DNA from: Altererythrobacter sp. XM-24bin4
GTDB lineage: Bacteria > Pseudomonadota > Alphaproteobacteria > Sphingomonadales > Sphingomonadaceae
Length of the DNA: 64,000 bases
Assembly (NCBI GenBank): GCA_003149575.1
Contig: QCWG01000001.1
Coordinates: 525,183 to 589,182, forward strand
Direction: 5' to 3'
This document shows positions 61,361 through 64,000 of the stretch, piece by piece. The notes below the pieces were generated by a model that was given only the letters and a program-made list of their open reading frames with translations, was not told where the DNA came from and searched no databases. The first letter of the stretch is position 1. The number at the start of each line of letters is the position of its first letter. The translations under genes and the position numbers were made by a program.

Positions 61361-62290
61361 CTAAAGTTTTTCAGTCAGTTCCGGCACAGCCATGAACAGG
61401 TCAGCGACAAGGCCGATGTCCGCCACCTGAAAGATCGGGGCGTCTTCATCCTTGTTGATGGCGATGATGGTCTTTGAATCCTTCATGCCAGCGAGGTGCT
61501 GAATCGCGCCGGAGATACCGATCGCGACGTAGACCTCCGGTGCCACGATCTTGCCGGTCTGGCCGACCTGGTAATCATTCGGGACATAACCTGCGTCCAC
61601 CGCAGCGCGCGACGCGCCGATGCCAGCGCCCAGCTTGTCAGCAAGCGGCGTGATCGTTGCTTCGAAGGTTTCCGAGTCCTTGAGTGCGCGGCCGCCCGAT
61701 ACGATCACCTTTGCGCTGGTCAGTTCAGGACGCTCGCTCTTGGCGATCTCGGAGCTGACGAAGCTGGATGTGCCTGCATCGCCTGTGCTTCCAACCGCTT
61801 CGACATTGGCTGAGCCGCCTTCAGGCGCGGCCTTGTCAAACGCTGTGCCGCGAACCGTGATGACGAGCTTTGGATCGCTCGATTCCACAGTGGCAATCGC
61901 ATTACCTGCGTAGATCGGACGGGTGAATGTCTTCTCGCCCTCGACCGACAGAATGTCCGAGATTTGCATCACGTCGAGCAATGCGGCGACCCGCGGCGCG
62001 ATGTTCTTACCCGTCGTAGTTGCGGGCGCGAGGAACGCGTCATGGCTATCCATCAGGCCAGCGACCAATGGCGCAACATTCTCTGCCAGCGCGTGCTCGT
62101 AAGCTGCGTCGTCTGCCAGATGCACCGTGCCAACGCCTGCGATCTTGGCGGCTTCGTCTGCCACGCTTGCGCAGCCTGAACCCGCGACCAGCAGATGCAC
62201 GTCGCCCAGCTTTGCCGCAGCGGTGACCACCGCCAGCGTTGCGTCCTTAACGCTTGAATTGTCGTGTTCGACCCAAACGAGAGTTTTCAT
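61361..62290 (-). CDS. etfA: Electron transfer flavoprotein alpha subunit
   Basis: FAD- and AMP-binding subunit of ETF, 309 residues. ETF carries electrons from acyl-CoA dehydrogenases to ETF-ubiquinone oxidoreductase. It starts [20 protein letters not shown]. The FAD domain contains [61 protein letters not shown] (described in parts), and [20 protein letters not shown] near the end. It lies 30 bases after etfB. Confidence 0.96.
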   Translation of the reverse strand: MKTLVWVEHDNSSVKDATLAVVTAAAKLGDVHLLVAGSGCASVADEAAKIAGVGTVHLADDAAYEHALAENVAPLVAGLMDSHDAFLAPATTTGKNIAPRVAALLDVMQISDILSVEGEKTFTRPIYAGNAIATVESSDPKLVITVRGTAFDKAAPEGGSANVEAVGSTGDAGTSSFVSSEIAKSERPELTSAKVIVSGGRALKDSETFEATITPLADKLGAGIGASRAAVDAGYVPNDYQVGQTGKIVAPEVYVAIGISGAIQHLAGMKDSKTIIAINKDEDAPIFQVADIGLVADLFMAVPELTEKL

Positions 62291-62320
62291 GGTTCTTTCT
62301 ACCTTTCCTGTCCGGGTTTC

Positions 62321-63073
62321 TTACGCGATGCCGAGCGCTTTGATTTTGGCGACCAGAGCATCAACATCTTCGACCTTTTCACCGGCCTGGCGAACCGGCG
62401 GCTCGGAGACATTGGTGGTGGTGAGGCGCGGGGTGATGTCCACGCCGTAGTCAGCCGGGCTCTTCGTATCGAGCGGCTTCTTCTTCGCCTTCATGATGTT
62501 CGGCAGCGAAGCATAGCGCGGCTCGTTGAGGCGCAAGTCAGTGGTAACAATCGCTGGCAGCGAGAGCTTTACGGTTTCCAGACCGCCGTCGATCTCGCGC
62601 TTCACAATCACGCTGTTGCCATCCACCTCAACGGTATTGGCGAAGGTGCCTTGCGGGCGGCCCATCAGGGCGGCGAGCATCTGACCGGTCTGGTTGCTGT
62701 CGTCAGAGATTGACTGCTTGCCGAGCATCACGATGCCTGGGCCTACTTCCTCAGCAATGGCTTTGAGGATTTTCGCAACCGCGAGCGGCTCTACATCAAC
62801 GCCGTCTTCCACCTCGACCAGAATCGCGCGGTCTGCACCCATGGCGAGCGCGGTACGCAGCGTTTCCTGCGCCTTGGCCGGGCCGACAGAGACTGCAATG
62901 ATCTCTTCTGCCTTGCCAGCTTCCTTGATACGAATCGCCTCTTCAACGGCGATTTCATCGAAGGGGTTCATGCTCATCTTGACGTTGGCCAGGTCTACGC
63001 CTGAACCATCCGCCTTGACGCGCGGCTTCACGTTGTAGTCGATCACCCGCTTGACGGGGACGAGGATTTTCAT
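62321..63073 (-). CDS. etfB: Electron transfer flavoprotein beta subunit
   Basis: AMP-binding subunit of ETF, 250 residues. It has the family start [57 protein letters not shown] and [19 protein letters not shown]. The ETF-beta signature lies in [28 protein letters not shown], described in parts near residue 190. It is the first gene of the etfBA operon. A palindrome overlapping a -35-like hexamer lies about 45 bases upstream. Confidence 0.96.
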   Translation of the reverse strand: MKILVPVKRVIDYNVKPRVKADGSGVDLANVKMSMNPFDEIAVEEAIRIKEAGKAEEIIAVSVGPAKAQETLRTALAMGADRAILVEVEDGVDVEPLAVAKILKAIAEEVGPGIVMLGKQSISDDSNQTGQMLAALMGRPQGTFANTVEVDGNSVIVKREIDGGLETVKLSLPAIVTTDLRLNEPRYASLPNIMKAKKKPLDTKSPADYGVDITPRLTTTNVSEPPVRQAGEKVEDVDALVAKIKALGIA

Positions 63074-63116
63074 GGGATTTCCTTCCTCTTGAATAGCGCG
63101 GTGCTCACCTAGCTTG

Positions 63117-63130
63117 CGTTTACGTAAACG
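63117..63130. promoter_or_regulatory. 14-bp palindrome CGTTTACGTAAACG upstream of etfB
   Basis: CGTTTAC and GTAAACG form a perfect palindrome 43 bases before the etfB start. On the minus strand it overlaps TTGACG, with TAGGTG 17 bases further, which together look like a promoter. The motif resembles operators I recall for MerR/TetR-type regulators of fatty-acid and branched-chain amino acid degradation (LiuR, PsrA). Confidence 0.55.
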
Positions 63131-63272
63131 TCAAGTCAGGCAAGGCCTCGAGAATCTCTAAAAATGCGCGACTGTCACTCGCCGTCTCAGCGCTTCAGGT
63201 CAAGGATTCGTTCCGCCGAGCTGGACTAGCCATTTGGTCAGGGATAGCCTGCGGAATGATCGGGAGAAGGCG

Positions 63273-64000
63273 ATGAAACTGAGCAAGCGTATGATGCTGG
63301 TTATGGCTGCGGCGCTTTCGGCCGCACCTGTAGCGAGCGAAGAACCGCAGATGGAAACGCGAATAGGCGAGAAGGATTTCGTTTCACCGCCTGCCACAAT
63401 CGGCCAGCTGGACTGGCTCGTGGGTCAATGGGCAGGCGAAGGCATTCAAGGCGCGCCCGCTATGGAAAGCTGGCTACCGCCGATTGGCGGCACGATGGTG
63501 GGCACCTTTGTGCAGGAGACAACCGAAGGCGCGATCATGTTCTCTGAGCACATGTACATTCTGCCTCAGGACGGCAGCCTTGCGCTCAAGCTAAAGCACT
63601 TCAATGCCGACTTGACGGGCTGGGAAGAGAAGGATGATATGCTCACCTTTCGCCTCGTCGCTATCGAGCCTTGTGCAGCCTATTTCAACGCGCTGACACT
63701 GCGCTGTGCCGATCCGGATAATCCGGGCGAAGGGCTGGTGGCTGCTGTACGGATGCAATCCGGTGGGGAGCTGAGTTTTCGGTTTGACCGAATGGCGGGG
63801 CCGGGTGCGTCGTCCATTGAGCGCTGTCTCGATGCTGTTTCCACCGTAGAAATAAACGAATGCCTTGCGGCGACTCTAACGCGTGCAGACGGCCATCTCG
63901 CTCGTTACCTCGCCGCGGCGATTGAGCGGGCAAAAGACGAATCGGTTCTCGTGGCTAAGATCAAGGCAAGCGACGACACCTTTGTCGCGTATCGTGAAAG
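63273..64000 (+). CDS. Secreted DUF6265-like protein with LprI-like tail (partial)
   Basis: The gene runs off the right end of the window; 242 codons are visible. A signal peptide (MLVMAAALSAAPVASE) precedes a beta-barrel-like region with LDWLVGQWAGEGIQG, IGGTMVGTFVQE, FSEHMYI and LKLKHFNADLTGWEEKD. The LxWLxGxW start is typical of DUF6265 proteins. From about residue 185 the sequence shows CLDAVSTVEINECLAATL followed by ADGHLARYLAAAIERAK, like an LprI/DUF1311 domain. GGGAGAAGG precedes the ATG. Function unknown. Confidence 0.65.
   Translation, partial: MKLSKRMMLVMAAALSAAPVASEEPQMETRIGEKDFVSPPATIGQLDWLVGQWAGEGIQGAPAMESWLPPIGGTMVGTFVQETTEGAIMFSEHMYILPQDGSLALKLKHFNADLTGWEEKDDMLTFRLVAIEPCAAYFNALTLRCADPDNPGEGLVAAVRMQSGGELSFRFDRMAGPGASSIERCLDAVSTVEINECLAATLTRADGHLARYLAAAIERAKDESVLVAKIKASDDTFVAYRE

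Overview
The window looks like the chromosome of an alphaproteobacterium of the order Sphingomonadales, most likely Erythrobacteraceae or a close relative. Three things suggest this. It carries two small cell-cycle regulators typical of Alphaproteobacteria (a TrcR/DUF1013 protein and a SciP/DUF1153 protein). It has several secreted hypothetical proteins of a sphingomonad type. Its extracellular polysaccharide (EPS) locus has the EPS-associated MarR regulator, a BY-kinase with a Gly-Tyr tail and small Asp-tailed secreted proteins. The placement is from memory of families, not from a search.

Layout. (1) 1-16.4 kb is core genome: quinone oxidoreductase, LpxH-like phosphoesterase plus glycosyltransferase, TrcR, an acyl-CoA ligase that has lost its middle, M23 peptidase plus bactofilin, proA-nadD-rsfS-rlmH-envC-like-ctpA-dsbB-coq7, then a secreted hypothetical and two lipoproteins. 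(2) 16.6-43.4 kb is a Wzx/Wzy-type EPS locus. Its left half, mostly on the minus strand, holds a UDP-glucuronate epimerase, the Wzc/Wza export pair, an O-antigen-ligase/polymerase-type protein, small secreted proteins, the initiating sugar transferase, VanZ and a NusG-like antiterminator. Its right half, on the plus strand, starts with the MarR regulator and mannose-nucleotide genes, continues through an AT-richer cassette (about 30.9-39.4 kb) of repeat-unit genes, and ends in a compact dTDP-rhamnose operon. (3) 43.4-44.9 kb is a small mobile module with a tyrosine recombinase, a divergent XRE regulator and short tandem repeats. (4) 45-64 kb is core genome again: fabI, a decayed yihY/BrkB pseudogene, a DnaJ-class protein, pdxH, a CDF transporter, PhzF, a serine hydrolase, mnmA, SciP, an RND efflux pair, DUF445, a TonB-domain protein, etfA/etfB and a truncated secreted protein at the window end.

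How the EPS genes fit together. ManA and ManC feed GDP-mannose. RfbA, B, C and D make dTDP-L-rhamnose. The epimerase makes UDP-galacturonate. The polyprenyl glycosylphosphotransferase starts the repeat unit, glycosyltransferases extend it (one resembles rhamnosyltransferases), Wzx flips it, a Wzy-type protein polymerises it, and Wzc/Wza export it. The less usual part is a TagD-like cytidylyltransferase with a TagB/TagF-like glycerophosphotransferase, an asparagine-synthase-like amidotransferase with an altered PP-loop and a 2OG-Fe(II) oxygenase. Together they suggest a polymer carrying glycerol phosphate and possibly an amide. A near-perfect palindrome in the divergent control region is a good candidate operator for the MarR regulator.

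No rRNA, tRNA, CRISPR array or intact insertion sequence was recognised. Everything here was read by eye; family names rest on motif recognition and gene context.
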